From the NCBI RefSeq assembly GCF_021474405.1, contig NZ_JAKEIO010000049.1, positions 1-50,688 of the forward strand: DNA of 50,688 nucleotides, given 5' to 3'. Of this stretch, positions 23,437 through 32,239 are shown piece after piece. The DNA is from [Streptosporangium] indianense. Its GTDB lineage: Bacteria; Actinomycetota; Actinomycetes; Streptomycetales; Streptomycetaceae. How positions within the stretch are numbered: position 1 is the first letter of the stretch; every line of letters starts with the position of its first letter. Both the position numbers and the translations under genes were made by a program. The notes beneath the pieces are model-generated. The model worked only from the letters and a program-made list of their open reading frames with translations. It did no database searches and was not told the DNA's origin.

Positions 23437-24447
23437 ATGAGGCTTCTGATGCTGGGCGGTACGGAGTTCGTGGGGCGGGCCGTCGTGGAGGCGGCGCTGG
23501 GGCGGGGCTGGGAGGTGACGGTCTTCCACCGCGGGCGGCACGACCCGCCGCCCGGCGTACGGTCGTTGCGAGGCGACCGCACCGCACCCGGCGGTCTGAC
23601 CGCCCTCGCCGACGACCCGGGCGAGTGGGACGTGGTCGTCGACACCTGGTCGGCGGCGCCGCGAGCGGTACGGGACACGGCGCGGCTGCTGCGGGGCCGC
23701 GCCGGCCGGTACGTGTACGTATCGAGCCGCTCGGTGTACGCATGGGGCCGGCCCGCCAGGTTCGACGAGGACGCGCCCCTGGTGGAGGGGGCGTCGCCCG
23801 ACGCGGAGCAGACCGCCTACCCGCAGGACAAGCGGGGCGGTGAACTGGCCGTGCTGGACGCCTACGGCGCGGACCGGTCGGTGCTCGTACGGGCCGGGCT
23901 GATCCTCGGCCCGTACGAGAACATCGGCCGCCTGCCCTGGTGGCTTGGCCGTACGGCGCGCGGCGGTCCGGTGCTGGCGCCGGGCCCGCGTGACCTGCCC
24001 CTGCAGTACGTGGACGTCCGTGACCTGGCCGAGTGGATCGTGCTCGCGGCCGAGCGGGAACTGAGCGGCCCGTACAACCTGGTCGGTCCGCAGGGGCACA
24101 CCACCATGGGCGCGTTGCTGGAGGCCTGCGTGCGGGTCACCGGCGGCGCCGCCGAACTCCGCTGGACCGAGCCGGGGGTGATCCTGGAGGCGGGCATCGA
24201 GCCGTGGACCGAGCTGCCGGTGTGGGTGCCGCCGGGCAGCGACCTGTACGAGGCCCTGCACAGCGCGGACGTCTCCCGGGCGGTCGGGGCCGGACTGGTC
24301 TGCCGGCCGGTCGAGGAGACGGTGGCGGACACCTGGCGGTGGCTCCAGGACGTCGGTGGCGTGGCACCCCAGCGCCCGGACCGGCCACGCTCGGGCCTCG
24401 ACCCGGAGGTGGAGGCGAAGGTCCTCGCGTCCGGCGCGGGTGCGTGA
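23437..24447 (+). CDS. NAD-dependent epimerase/dehydratase family protein
   Basis: A 336-residue extended short-chain dehydrogenase. The N-terminal motif MLGGTEFVGRAVVEAAL is the Rossmann glycine motif variant GGTxFxGR found in isoflavone-reductase-like and RNA-binding CSP41-like members. YVYVSSRSVYAW holds the region of the catalytic Ser; the usual YxxxK is represented by YPQDKRGGE (Tyr and Lys four residues apart, with Asp at the fourth position). The substrate is unknown. The ATG lacks a strong ribosome site. It lies between glnRII and the two-component genes on the same strand, with gaps above 110 bases. Confidence 0.85.
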   Translation: MRLLMLGGTEFVGRAVVEAALGRGWEVTVFHRGRHDPPPGVRSLRGDRTAPGGLTALADDPGEWDVVVDTWSAAPRAVRDTARLLRGRAGRYVYVSSRSVYAWGRPARFDEDAPLVEGASPDAEQTAYPQDKRGGELAVLDAYGADRSVLVRAGLILGPYENIGRLPWWLGRTARGGPVLAPGPRDLPLQYVDVRDLAEWIVLAAERELSGPYNLVGPQGHTTMGALLEACVRVTGGAAELRWTEPGVILEAGIEPWTELPVWVPPGSDLYEALHSADVSRAVGAGLVCRPVEETVADTWRWLQDVGGVAPQRPDRPRSGLDPEVEAKVLASGAGA

Positions 24448-24593
24448 TCCGCCCCTCGTCAGCACCTTCCCGTAACCGCCCTTCGTGGTCGCCCCTCGTA
24501 CCCCCCCCTGCCCGCCGAGGTGGAGGTAGCACCACCTCCGGGCCGGGTGCCCGGCCCCGTGACCGGGTCGGCGCGCTCGGCGAGACTGACGCC

Positions 24594-25853
24594 ATGACCA
24601 CGGACACGAAGAACCGCACCGGCCGGACGACAGGACGGGGCATCGGGCTCGCCGCGGTGCGGGGGCTCGCGCTGGCCCTCGTCTCCCTGCCGGGGGCGGT
24701 GCTGTGCTTCTGCCTGTCCCTGGTGTCGATCGCGCTGATCCCGATCGGGGTCGGGATCGTCACCACGCCGTACGTACTGACGGGGGTGCGGGCGTTCACT
24801 AATGCCCGCCGGTTGCTGGCGGCGGAGTGGGGCGGGGTGCGGATCCCCCCGGCGTACCGACCGCTGCCGGAGGACGCCAATCCCTGGGCCCGCACCTTCG
24901 GGATGCTGCGCGACCCGGCGACCTGGCGGGACCTGATGTGGCTGCCGGTCGACATGACCGCTGGATTCGTCACCGCGCTGCTGCCGGCCGTGCTGCTGCT
25001 CTACCCGCTGGAGGGGTTCGCCCTCGCGCTCGGGCTGTGGCGGGTCCTCCCCGACCCGTACTGGTACGGGTTCGTGCCGGTGACGGGGCAGGCGTCCGCG
25101 CTGGGTGCGGGAGCCCTGGGGCTGGTGCTGCTGTTCCTCGCGCACTTCCTGACCCCGCGCCTGCTGGACGTCCACTTCCGGCTCACCCGGGCCGTGCTCG
25201 GCTCCGGCCAGGGGGAACTGGCCGAGCGGGTGCGGGTCCTGACCGAGACCCGGCGGGACGCGGTCGACGCCTCCGCCGCCGAACTGCGGCGCATCGAGCG
25301 GGACCTGCACGACGGGGCCCAGGCCCGGCTGGTCGCCGTCGGCATGGACCTGGGCACCATCGAGGCGCTCCTCGACAAGGACCCGGCGCAGGCGAAGGAG
25401 CTGATCGCGCAGGCCCGGAAGTCCTCGGTGGAGGCGCTGACCGAGCTGCGCGAGCTGGTGCGCGGCATCCACCCGCCGGTCCTCGCCGAGCGCGGTCTGG
25501 GCGACGCCGTACGGGCGCTGGCGCTGCGGCTGCCGGTGGCCACCGAGGTGAGCGTGGAGCTGCCAGGGCGGGCCGAGCCGCCCGTGGAGTCGGCGGCGTA
25601 CTTCGCCGTGAGCGAGGTGCTCACCAACGCCGTGAAGCACGCGGGAGCCGACCGGATCTGGGTCGACCTGCACCGGGCGGACGGCATGCTGCGGGCGACC
25701 GTCACGGACAACGGCAAGGGCGGTGCGGTGATCGGGGCCGGGTCGGGGCTGGCCGGGGTGGAGCGGCGACTGGGTACATTCGACGGCGTCCTGGCCGTCA
25801 GCAGTCCCCCGGGCGGCCCCACCATGGTCACCATGGAGATCCCTTGCGCGTAG
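24594..25853 (+). CDS. NarL/DesK-type sensor histidine kinase
   Basis: A 419-residue membrane kinase. The first 205 residues hold about four to five hydrophobic helices with little extracytoplasmic sequence and no recognisable sensor domain. The HisKA_3 dimerisation motif RRIERDLHDGAQARLVAVGM carries the phosphorylated His; the HATPase_c domain shows SEVLTNAVKHAGA (N box) and VTDNGKGGA (G1 box), then a shortened GAGSGLAGVERRL (G2). The signal is unknown. The response regulator gene overlaps its last 10 bases, so the pair is translationally coupled. Confidence 0.9.
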   Translation: MTTDTKNRTGRTTGRGIGLAAVRGLALALVSLPGAVLCFCLSLVSIALIPIGVGIVTTPYVLTGVRAFTNARRLLAAEWGGVRIPPAYRPLPEDANPWARTFGMLRDPATWRDLMWLPVDMTAGFVTALLPAVLLLYPLEGFALALGLWRVLPDPYWYGFVPVTGQASALGAGALGLVLLFLAHFLTPRLLDVHFRLTRAVLGSGQGELAERVRVLTETRRDAVDASAAELRRIERDLHDGAQARLVAVGMDLGTIEALLDKDPAQAKELIAQARKSSVEALTELRELVRGIHPPVLAERGLGDAVRALALRLPVATEVSVELPGRAEPPVESAAYFAVSEVLTNAVKHAGADRIWVDLHRADGMLRATVTDNGKGGAVIGAGSGLAGVERRLGTFDGVLAVSSPPGGPTMVTMEIPCA

Positions 25854-26497
25854 TCCTGGCCGAAGACCTCTTCCTGCTGCGCGACGGACTCGTCCGGCTG
25901 CTCCGGGCGTACGACTTCGAGATCGCCGCGGCCGTCGAGACCGGGCCCGAACTGGCCGCCGCGCTGGCCGAACTGGATCCCGACGTCGCCGTGGTCGACG
26001 TCCGTCTGCCGCCCACGCACACCGACGAAGGCCTGCAGTGCGCGCTCGACGCCCGCCGGAAGCGGCCCGGACTGCCGGTGCTGGTGCTCTCCCAGCACGT
26101 GGAGCAGCTGTACGCGCGTGAGCTCCTCGCCGACGGCACCGGCGGGGTCGGGTACCTGCTGAAGGACCGGGTGTTCGACGCCGAGCAGTTCGTGGACGCG
26201 GTACGGCGGGTCGCCGCCGGGGGTACGGCGATGGACCCGCAGGTCATCCAGCAGCTCCTCGCCCGCCGCTCGGGCGACGACCTGCCGCCGGCGCGGCTGA
26301 CGCCCCGGGAGACGGAGGTGCTGGAGCTGATGGCGCAGGGCCGGTCCAACGCGGCGATCGCCGGGAAACTGGTCGTGACGGAACGGGCGATCGCCAAGCA
26401 CACCGCCAACATCTTCGCCAAACTGGGGCTGGAGGTCTCGGACGACGACAACCGTCGCGTGCTGGCGGTTCTCGCGTATCTCGACCACGGCCGGTGA
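25844..26497 (+). CDS. NarL/LuxR-type response regulator
   Basis: A 217-residue response regulator. The receiver domain (1-120) opens with VVLAEDLFLLRDG (acidic pair Glu-Asp), has the phospho-acceptor Asp in VAVVDVRLPP and a conserved Lys in GYLLKDRVF. The LuxR-type helix-turn-helix (about 150-210) shows LTPRETEVLELMAQGRSNAA and TERAIAKHTANIFAKLGL. The most plausible start is a rare TTG at 25844 overlapping the kinase gene, with GGAG about 6 bases upstream; there is no ATG or GTG in frame nearby. A weak 7-bp hairpin (TGAGGAC/GTCCTCA, 26560-26578) lies 60 bases downstream, in the 203-base gap before the next gene. Confidence 0.9.
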   Translation: MRVVLAEDLFLLRDGLVRLLRAYDFEIAAAVETGPELAAALAELDPDVAVVDVRLPPTHTDEGLQCALDARRKRPGLPVLVLSQHVEQLYARELLADGTGGVGYLLKDRVFDAEQFVDAVRRVAAGGTAMDPQVIQQLLARRSGDDLPPARLTPRETEVLELMAQGRSNAAIAGKLVVTERAIAKHTANIFAKLGLEVSDDDNRRVLAVLAYLDHGR

Positions 26498-26700
26498 AAC
26501 CGGGCGATGCCCTTCACCCCTGGTGGGGGATCAACAACTCCCGGTGCTCGAGCGGCTGTTGAGGACACGGAGTCCTCACGAACCTCGCATCAATTTCCGG
26601 GACCTCTGAACACCCGTGGGACGCGCTCCGTATGGAAGGGAGCCGCTTCACTCCTGTCGGGCGCCTCGATGCCCCCGAAAAAGGAAGTCAGAGGAGTTCC

Positions 26701-28260
26701 ATGGGACGCAACACAAGAAAACGCCGTACGCCGCTGGCCACCAAGGCCATTGCCGCATCGGCGGCCCTAGCGCTCGGTGGGGGCGGGCTGATCTGGGCAA
26801 ACTTCTACGCCTCGGCGCACGAGGAGAACTCGGCGAACCAGACGAAGTCCGCGGGCGCGCAGATCGCCACGATCCAGTGCCCGGACGTCGGACAGAAACT
26901 GACCGATGTGCCCGACGGCGCTCGCCAGGGGGTGGACAAGGAGCTGGCCAACCTCGACAAGCAGATCAGCGAGGCCTACACCCGGCTCGCCTCCACCCGC
27001 CAGGCCCAGGCCGGTGACGCGGGCTTCGTCGACAACGCCATCCTCGGCCCGCTGAAGTCGAAGCGGACCGCGGTCATCGACCGGATCGGCATCAACATCC
27101 GGCGGGTCGGCGGGAAGGCTCCGGCCAACCTCGAGCAGATGGCCTCGTGTCAGGGCATGGCCGCCGACGCCGCCAACACCACGGACGGCCAGGCCGGCGA
27201 TGGTCAGAACCAGGACGGCCAGAACCAGGACGGCCAGAACCAGGACGGCCAGAACCAGGACGGTCAGAACCAGGACGGCGGTCAGAACGACGGCGGCCAG
27301 GACAACGGGCAGGGCGGCAACGGCGGGCAGGCCGGCAACGGCCCGGCGGCGGACGACTTCATCAACATCGAGGACGTCCAGCCCAACTCCCGCAACCTGC
27401 CGAACGGTCTCGCCGCGAACGGCGACGGCGGTTCGACGGGCACGTTCACCACGCAGTGCGGCACCAACGAGAACGAGAACCGCAACTCGGACAACGTGAT
27501 CGTGGCGCCCGGCGTGTCCAACGGTGCGCAGCACCAGCACGACTACGTCGGCAACCAGAGCAACAACGCCTTCGCGAGCGACGAGGACCTGGCGAACGCC
27601 GACACCTCCTGCCAGAACCAGGGCGACAAGTCCTCGTACTTCTGGCCGGTCCTGAGGATCCAGGACGGCTCGGACGACATCGACGCCGGTCAGCCCGGCG
27701 GCGGCCAGGACGGCAACGTCGGCAAGATCGTCGAGCCGGCCGAGGCCCAGCTGAAGTTCGTCGGCAACCGCACCAGCGACGTCGTCGCGATGCCGAAGGC
27801 CCTGCGCATCATCACCGGTGACGCCAAGTCCCTCACCAACGGCCTGAACAACGCCAACACCTCCTGGAGCTGCACCGGCTTCGAGGACCGTCAGGTGACG
27901 GACAAGTACCCGCTCTGCCCCGAGGGCAGCTCCGTGGTGCGGACGTCCAACTTCCAGAGCTGCTGGGACGGCCAGAACATCGACAGCGCCAACCACCGCA
28001 CCCACGTGGACTTCGTGGAGGCGGACGGCAGCTGCTCGAACGGCTTCAAGGCCATCCCGCAGCTCCAGGTCCGCCTGGTCTACGACGTCCAGGCGCCGCA
28101 GATCGAGAACGGGCAGGTGCAGAACGCCTTCGCGGTCGACTCCTTCCCGGAGCAGCTGCACAAGGCGATCACCGACCACAACGACTTCATCAACTTCTTC
28201 GACGAGAACGTGATGAACGAGATGGTCCAGTGCATCAACAGCGGCCAGGACTGCCAGTAA
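26701..28260 (+). CDS. Secreted DUF1996 protein with Asn/Gln/Asp/Gly repeat linker
   Basis: A 519-residue exported protein. A basic start (MGRNTRKRRTPLATK) and a hydrophobic segment (about 15-33) form a signal peptide or anchor. Residues 55-155 are a helical region bounded by Cys. A low-complexity linker (about 160-218) contains five NQDGQ pentapeptides. The rest (about 220-515) matches DUF1996, with NVIVAPGVSNGAQHQHDYVG near its start and HVDFVEADGSC near its end. Its function is unknown; family members are secreted in actinomycetes and fungi. ATG with AGAGGAG about 5 bases upstream. A perfect palindrome ends the transcript. Confidence 0.85.
   Translation: MGRNTRKRRTPLATKAIAASAALALGGGGLIWANFYASAHEENSANQTKSAGAQIATIQCPDVGQKLTDVPDGARQGVDKELANLDKQISEAYTRLASTRQAQAGDAGFVDNAILGPLKSKRTAVIDRIGINIRRVGGKAPANLEQMASCQGMAADAANTTDGQAGDGQNQDGQNQDGQNQDGQNQDGQNQDGGQNDGGQDNGQGGNGGQAGNGPAADDFINIEDVQPNSRNLPNGLAANGDGGSTGTFTTQCGTNENENRNSDNVIVAPGVSNGAQHQHDYVGNQSNNAFASDEDLANADTSCQNQGDKSSYFWPVLRIQDGSDDIDAGQPGGGQDGNVGKIVEPAEAQLKFVGNRTSDVVAMPKALRIITGDAKSLTNGLNNANTSWSCTGFEDRQVTDKYPLCPEGSSVVRTSNFQSCWDGQNIDSANHRTHVDFVEADGSCSNGFKAIPQLQVRLVYDVQAPQIENGQVQNAFAVDSFPEQLHKAITDHNDFINFFDENVMNEMVQCINSGQDCQ
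27205..27279 (+). repeat. 15-bp in-frame tandem repeat (NQDGQ)
   Basis: Five tandem copies of CAGAACCAGGACGGC, varying only at the last base, encode the QNQDG linker repeat of the DUF1996 protein. Being in frame, copy-number change would alter linker length without breaking the gene. Confidence 0.95.
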
Positions 28261-28278
28261 TCCTGAACCGGTAGCGCG

Positions 28279-28314
28279 GAAGGCCGGCGGTGGGAATTCC
28301 CACCGCCGGCCTTC
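28279..28314. terminator. Perfect 36-base palindrome, bidirectional terminator
   Basis: The sequence from 28279 to 28314 is a perfect palindrome with 18-base arms centred on GAATTC. It sits 19 bases after the DUF1996 stop and 21 bases from the end of the convergent lipoprotein gene, so it probably terminates both. Confidence 0.9.
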
Positions 28315-28334
28315 TGCTGCTCGGGCCTTCGTGC

Positions 28335-28787
28335 TCAGCCGTGATGGCCGCTGCCGCCGTCGTGACCGTTCTTGTTGTGGCTGCCGCCGGGGTTCATGTG
28401 CTCGGAGCCCTCCTCCATGGTGCCGCCGAGGGTGCCCTGCAGCGCCGTGACCGTCTTCTGCTGGCCGACGGCGACCCACTTGCGGCCGACGAGGTAGTAG
28501 CCACCGTAGTCCTTGGCGCTGTTCAGCCACTCGCGCTGGCCGCGGTCCGTGGAGAAGGTCGCGAGGACGTACTTCTCCTTGCCCTTCTTGCACAGCGCCT
28601 GGCGGATGGTGTCCGCGTCGGTCTGCATGTTCGGCTTGCAGTCGGCCTCGGCCGCGATGTGCTCCAGGCTGCCGCTCACCTCCTTCGGAACGGCCGCCGC
28701 GTCCTTGTCGCCGGATCCGCCGCAGCCGGCCAGCGCCAGTATCGCCACCGCGCCGCTCAGCGCGAGCATCGGTCGGGTCACCCTCAT
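28335..28787 (-). CDS. Lipoprotein with His/Gly-rich tail
   Basis: A 150-residue exported lipoprotein. The signal MRVTRPMLALSGAVAILALA ends in the lipobox LAGC (Cys22). A small globular domain with two Cys (about 50 and 66) follows, including KGKEKYVLATFSTDRGQ and DYGGYYLVGRKWVAVG. The last 25 residues are rich in His, Gly and Asn (ending GHDGGSGHHG), a composition seen in metal-binding tails. No family is recognised. The ATG has GGAGGAA about 5 bases upstream. It is convergent with the DUF1996 gene across a strong palindromic terminator. Confidence 0.8.
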   Translation of the reverse strand: MRVTRPMLALSGAVAILALAGCGGSGDKDAAAVPKEVSGSLEHIAAEADCKPNMQTDADTIRQALCKKGKEKYVLATFSTDRGQREWLNSAKDYGGYYLVGRKWVAVGQQKTVTALQGTLGGTMEEGSEHMNPGGSHNKNGHDGGSGHHG

Positions 28788-28950
28788 CTGTTCCTCCGGT
28801 CCTTGTCGGCACGGTCCCTGTCACGGCACGAATCCGGACGCATGCCGCACGGAGCCCCGGCAAGAGGCTCTCGCCTTCGATACGGCTGCGGAGCCCGCCG
28901 TGCTCAAAATCCCACTGCCCCGGCAGGCACTCCCGTGCGAGGGTGGGCAG

Positions 28951-29478
28951 GTGGATCAGGACTGGGAAGACCGTGTGGCCGCCCTGTGGGACCGTTTCGA
29001 CGGCTATGCCGAGACGCAGGAGGACGAGGCCCGCTTCCGCGCCGACGTCGACGCCCTCGTCGCCGAGCTGCCCGAGGGCAGTCCGCTCGGCCCCTTCGAG
29101 CGGGCCTGCGCCTGGGACTCCACGGGCCACAGCGACCAGGCGGTCCCCCTGTACCAGGAGGCGCTGGCGACCGGCCTCGCCGACGTCAGTCCCTACAAGG
29201 CCCGCCGGACGAAGATCCAGCTGGCCAGTTCCCTGCGGAACATCGGCCGGGCCGAGGAGGGCGTCGCCCTGCTGACGCCCGAGCTTCTCGCGCCGTCCGA
29301 CGAACTGGACGACCCGGTACGCGCCTGTCTCGCCCTGTGCCTGTCGAGTCTCGGCCGCGACCGGGAGGCGCTGGCGCTGGCCCTGGGCGCCCTGGCCCCG
29401 CACCTGCCGCGCTACCAGCGGTCCATGGCGAACTACGCCCGTTTGCTGGTGGAACCCGGGATGCACCCGGGGGCGTGA
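28951..29478 (+). CDS. Tetratricopeptide-repeat protein
   Basis: A 175-residue soluble helical protein. After an acidic N-terminal part (MDQDWEDRVAALWDRFDGYA) it shows TPR-like helical pairs: RACAWDSTGHSDQAVPLYQE, then SLRNIGRAEEGVALL and LCLSSLGRDREALALALGAL, each fitting the small-large spacing of TPR. It is probably a scaffold and has no catalytic motif. The start is a GTG behind GAGGGTGGG. The next gene begins 48 bases after its stop on the same strand. Confidence 0.75.
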   Translation: MDQDWEDRVAALWDRFDGYAETQEDEARFRADVDALVAELPEGSPLGPFERACAWDSTGHSDQAVPLYQEALATGLADVSPYKARRTKIQLASSLRNIGRAEEGVALLTPELLAPSDELDDPVRACLALCLSSLGRDREALALALGALAPHLPRYQRSMANYARLLVEPGMHPGA

Positions 29479-29526
29479 GGCTCCGCGCCCAGGTGACCAA
29501 CCAACGATTCGCTCGTTCTGCTGAAC

Positions 29527-31449
29527 GTGCAGTCACAGGATGTCGCCCAGCGCAACGCACCCCTCTCCCTCACCGGCCCGGTCGTCGACGTCGAGCAGGC
29601 CGAGGCCGCGCTCGTCGAGTACTACCCGCGGCTCGTCCGGCTGGCCTACCTGGTCCTGCCACCCGGGCTGGGCCGCAGCCGCCGCGTCCTGACCGCACAC
29701 TCCCTCGTCCAGCGGGCGCTCCCCCGCAACCGCACCCCCGCCCCGGTGATCCCGGCGCAGTCCACCGGGCGGGACGGCGACCCCGGCTACACCCTGGTCC
29801 GGCTGAAGGTGCTGCGCACAGCGCTGGAGGCGGGGCTGCCGCTGAGGGCGAAGGCCTGGCCCAAGCGGGCCCAGTTGCCGCCGCTGCTGCCGCGCGTGTG
29901 GGGTCTGAAGCTGTTCCCGCGCTCCGGCGGCGCCGACGAACTCGCCCTGGACCAAGGGCTGTCCACCCTGTCCGGCCCGGCCCGCGCCGCCTACGCGCTG
30001 CGCGGCCTGGAGCGGCTCACGGACGACGGGGTGGGCGAGGTCCTCGCCACGGTGGGCGTCGCCGACCCGGAGGGCGCGGTGCTGGAGGCCGGCGGGATCC
30101 CCGCCGAGTACGGGCTGCTCCACTCCCCCGAGTTCGACCCCTGCTCGCTCCAGGCCCGGCCCACCGACCTGATGCGCCGCCGCCAGCACCTGAAGGCGGC
30201 GCTGGCCGCAGGTGCCGCCCTGCTGATGTGCGGGGCACTGCTCGGCCTGCCCGGTGAGGGCTGGGGCCCGGAGGGCGCGGCGGCACCCCCGTACGCACGG
30301 AACCCGGCCGCGCAGGCCGCGCTGGACCCGGCGAAGCTGACCCGGGTGCCGCCCACCGCGTGGCGCAGCTCGGCGCGCACCGACTTCTCCGTGTGGCCGG
30401 CCCGCGGCGACCTCACCGGCGACCGGGCCCTGCTGCGCCGCGCGCTGGCCGTGTGGGCCCGCCCCGGCGAGACGGTCCAGGTGTCGGTGACCCCCGGCAC
30501 CCTCTCCGGCGGCCCGGCCGGACCGCCCCAGCTGCTGTACGCGGGGACGCTCGACGCGGCCCGCGTGGTGATCCTCTACGACGGTCTGCGGATCGCCCGG
30601 TACGCGGAGCCGGTGGACGGCACACAGGGCGCCGCCCTCGACTTCGCCCGGGTCGACGGGGCCGGGCGGGCCGAGGCGAGCGCGGTGGTCCTGGGCCGGT
30701 CCGACGGCAACGTCCGCTACCTGCTCGCCCCCTGGGTGAAGAAGGCCGCCGAGCGGGACCTGATGAAGCCGGGCTCCGGCGCGATGGACCTCACCCTCAC
30801 CGACGGTGTGACCGCGCCGCTGGCCAGCCCGGCCCTGCGGTCCGGCCCGTGCACCTCGTGGAACGTGCTGCAGGTGACCGACGGCGGCCGGACCCGGATG
30901 CTGACCGACCTCGGCGAGCTGGTCCCGGCCAGGCTCACCACCGGACGGCCGGGCTCCCCGGGCGAGGTGTCGGGGGCTTCGGCGCTGCGCACCTGGCAGC
31001 CGTTCGCCTGCTCGCTGGGCACGATGCGCTCGGCGGGGGTGCGCGGCGTCAACGCGTGGGCGTTCAACGAACAGCCGCTGCCCGACGCGAGCGGCTCGGC
31101 GGCGTGGGTGTGCACGCGGGCCGAGACCTGGCGGGGCGGCGGGGCGCGGGTGCTGGCGCAGTTCCACACTCCCGGCGGTGCGTACGGGGCGGCCGCGGCG
31201 CAGGCCGAGAACGTGCCGGCCTGCGGGCCGCGTGATCCGCATGTGCTGGCCGGAGTGTTGTGGAAGTCGAAGGCCGGCGACTGGTACCTGCTCGCCGCCG
31301 GCGGCCGGGACACGGCGTCGGTCCGGGCGACGGGCGGAGTGAACGGGCAGGCACGGAGCAGTCTGCTGACCGTGCCGGCCGAGCAGGGGGCGCAGGCTCA
31401 GCTCAAGGGGACACTGAAGGACGGGCGTTCACTCCGCGGGCTGCGCTGA
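29527..31449 (+). CDS. Membrane protein with sigma-factor-like N-terminus
   Basis: A 640-residue protein of unusual build. Residues 20-200 look like a degenerate ECF sigma factor: EAALVEYYPRLVRLAYLVLP resembles the start of region 2, and LSTLSGPARAAYALRGLERL followed by TDDGVGEVLATVGV resembles region 4. One transmembrane helix follows (about 225-243, KAALAAGAALLMCGALLGL), then about 390 residues predicted outside the membrane, with paired Cys. DNA binding is not assured because key aromatic and basic positions are not obvious. It could be a membrane-tethered regulator or a sigma-derived protein that lost transcription activity. The start is a GTG without a clear ribosome site. Confidence 0.65.
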   Translation: MQSQDVAQRNAPLSLTGPVVDVEQAEAALVEYYPRLVRLAYLVLPPGLGRSRRVLTAHSLVQRALPRNRTPAPVIPAQSTGRDGDPGYTLVRLKVLRTALEAGLPLRAKAWPKRAQLPPLLPRVWGLKLFPRSGGADELALDQGLSTLSGPARAAYALRGLERLTDDGVGEVLATVGVADPEGAVLEAGGIPAEYGLLHSPEFDPCSLQARPTDLMRRRQHLKAALAAGAALLMCGALLGLPGEGWGPEGAAAPPYARNPAAQAALDPAKLTRVPPTAWRSSARTDFSVWPARGDLTGDRALLRRALAVWARPGETVQVSVTPGTLSGGPAGPPQLLYAGTLDAARVVILYDGLRIARYAEPVDGTQGAALDFARVDGAGRAEASAVVLGRSDGNVRYLLAPWVKKAAERDLMKPGSGAMDLTLTDGVTAPLASPALRSGPCTSWNVLQVTDGGRTRMLTDLGELVPARLTTGRPGSPGEVSGASALRTWQPFACSLGTMRSAGVRGVNAWAFNEQPLPDASGSAAWVCTRAETWRGGGARVLAQFHTPGGAYGAAAAQAENVPACGPRDPHVLAGVLWKSKAGDWYLLAAGGRDTASVRATGGVNGQARSSLLTVPAEQGAQAQLKGTLKDGRSLRGLR

Positions 31450-31543
31450 CCGGGGCGGATTCCGGGCCCGTCCGGTGCGGACGGTGGGACCGGGTGATCG
31501 ATCCGGCCCGTTCGAGGCTGGAATCGATCGGTAAGGTGTTCGT

Positions 31544-32233
31544 ATGACTACCGGGGTTCGCCGCAGAATGGGAGTCGAGGAACGGCGGCAGCAGTTGATC
31601 GGCGTCGCCCTCGAACTGTTCAGCCGCCGCTCGCCCGACGACGTGTCCATCGACGAGATAGCGTCGGCCGCGGGCATCTCACGCCCGTTGGTCTACCACT
31701 ACTTCCCCGGCAAACTCAGCCTGTACGAGGCCGCGTTGCAGCGGGCCTCGGACGATCTGGCGGCCCGGTTCGTGGAGCCCCACGAGGGTCCGCTCGGGAC
31801 GCGGCTGCTGCGTGTGATGCGCCGCTACTTCGACTTCGTGGACGAGCACGGGCCGGGTTTCTCCGCGCTGATGCGCGGCGGTCCGGCGGTCGGTTCCTCG
31901 ACGACCAACGCGCTCGTCGACTCCGTACGGCAGGCCGCGTATGTCCAGATCCTTTCGCACCTGGGCGTGACCGATCCGCCCGCGCGCCTCGAACTGGTCG
32001 TCCGTTCCTGGATCTCGCTGGCCGAGTCGACGGCGCTGATCTGGCTGGACGGCCGGCGCATCCCGCGCGAGGAGCTGGAGCCGCAGCTCGTCAACGACTT
32101 CGCCGCGCTCGCCGCCGTCAGCGCCGCCTACGACGAGGAGATGGCGGAGCTGCTGCGCGGCGCCCTCAAGGACGAGCCGGCCGACGGCCCGTTCGCGCAC
32201 CTGGTCGGCCGGCTCATGGCCCTGGCGAGCTGA
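31544..32233 (+). CDS. TetR-family transcriptional regulator
   Basis: A 229-residue repressor-type protein. The N-terminal helix-turn-helix (about 13-60) shows RRQQLIGVALELFSRR and then IDEIASAAGISRPLVYHYFPGKLSLYEAAL, typical of TetR. The C-terminal ligand domain is helical and its ligand unknown. ATG with GGTAAGG about 7 bases upstream. The upstream gap has two GATCGAT-type half-sites (31497-31503 and near 31525) that could form its own operator. It is convergent with the next gene, with only 6 bases between stop codons. Confidence 0.9.
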   Translation: MTTGVRRRMGVEERRQQLIGVALELFSRRSPDDVSIDEIASAAGISRPLVYHYFPGKLSLYEAALQRASDDLAARFVEPHEGPLGTRLLRVMRRYFDFVDEHGPGFSALMRGGPAVGSSTTNALVDSVRQAAYVQILSHLGVTDPPARLELVVRSWISLAESTALIWLDGRRIPREELEPQLVNDFAALAAVSAAYDEEMAELLRGALKDEPADGPFAHLVGRLMALAS

Positions 32234-32239
32234 GCGGTC

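Noticed and set aside
27205..27279. Regular short repeats that might suggest a CRISPR or satellite array
   Set aside because: The 15-base units are contiguous without spacers and encode an in-frame linker.
26767..29466. An 899-codon open frame on the minus strand over the DUF1996, lipoprotein and TPR genes
   Set aside because: Composition is artefactual and it crosses the perfect palindromic terminator at 28279-28314.
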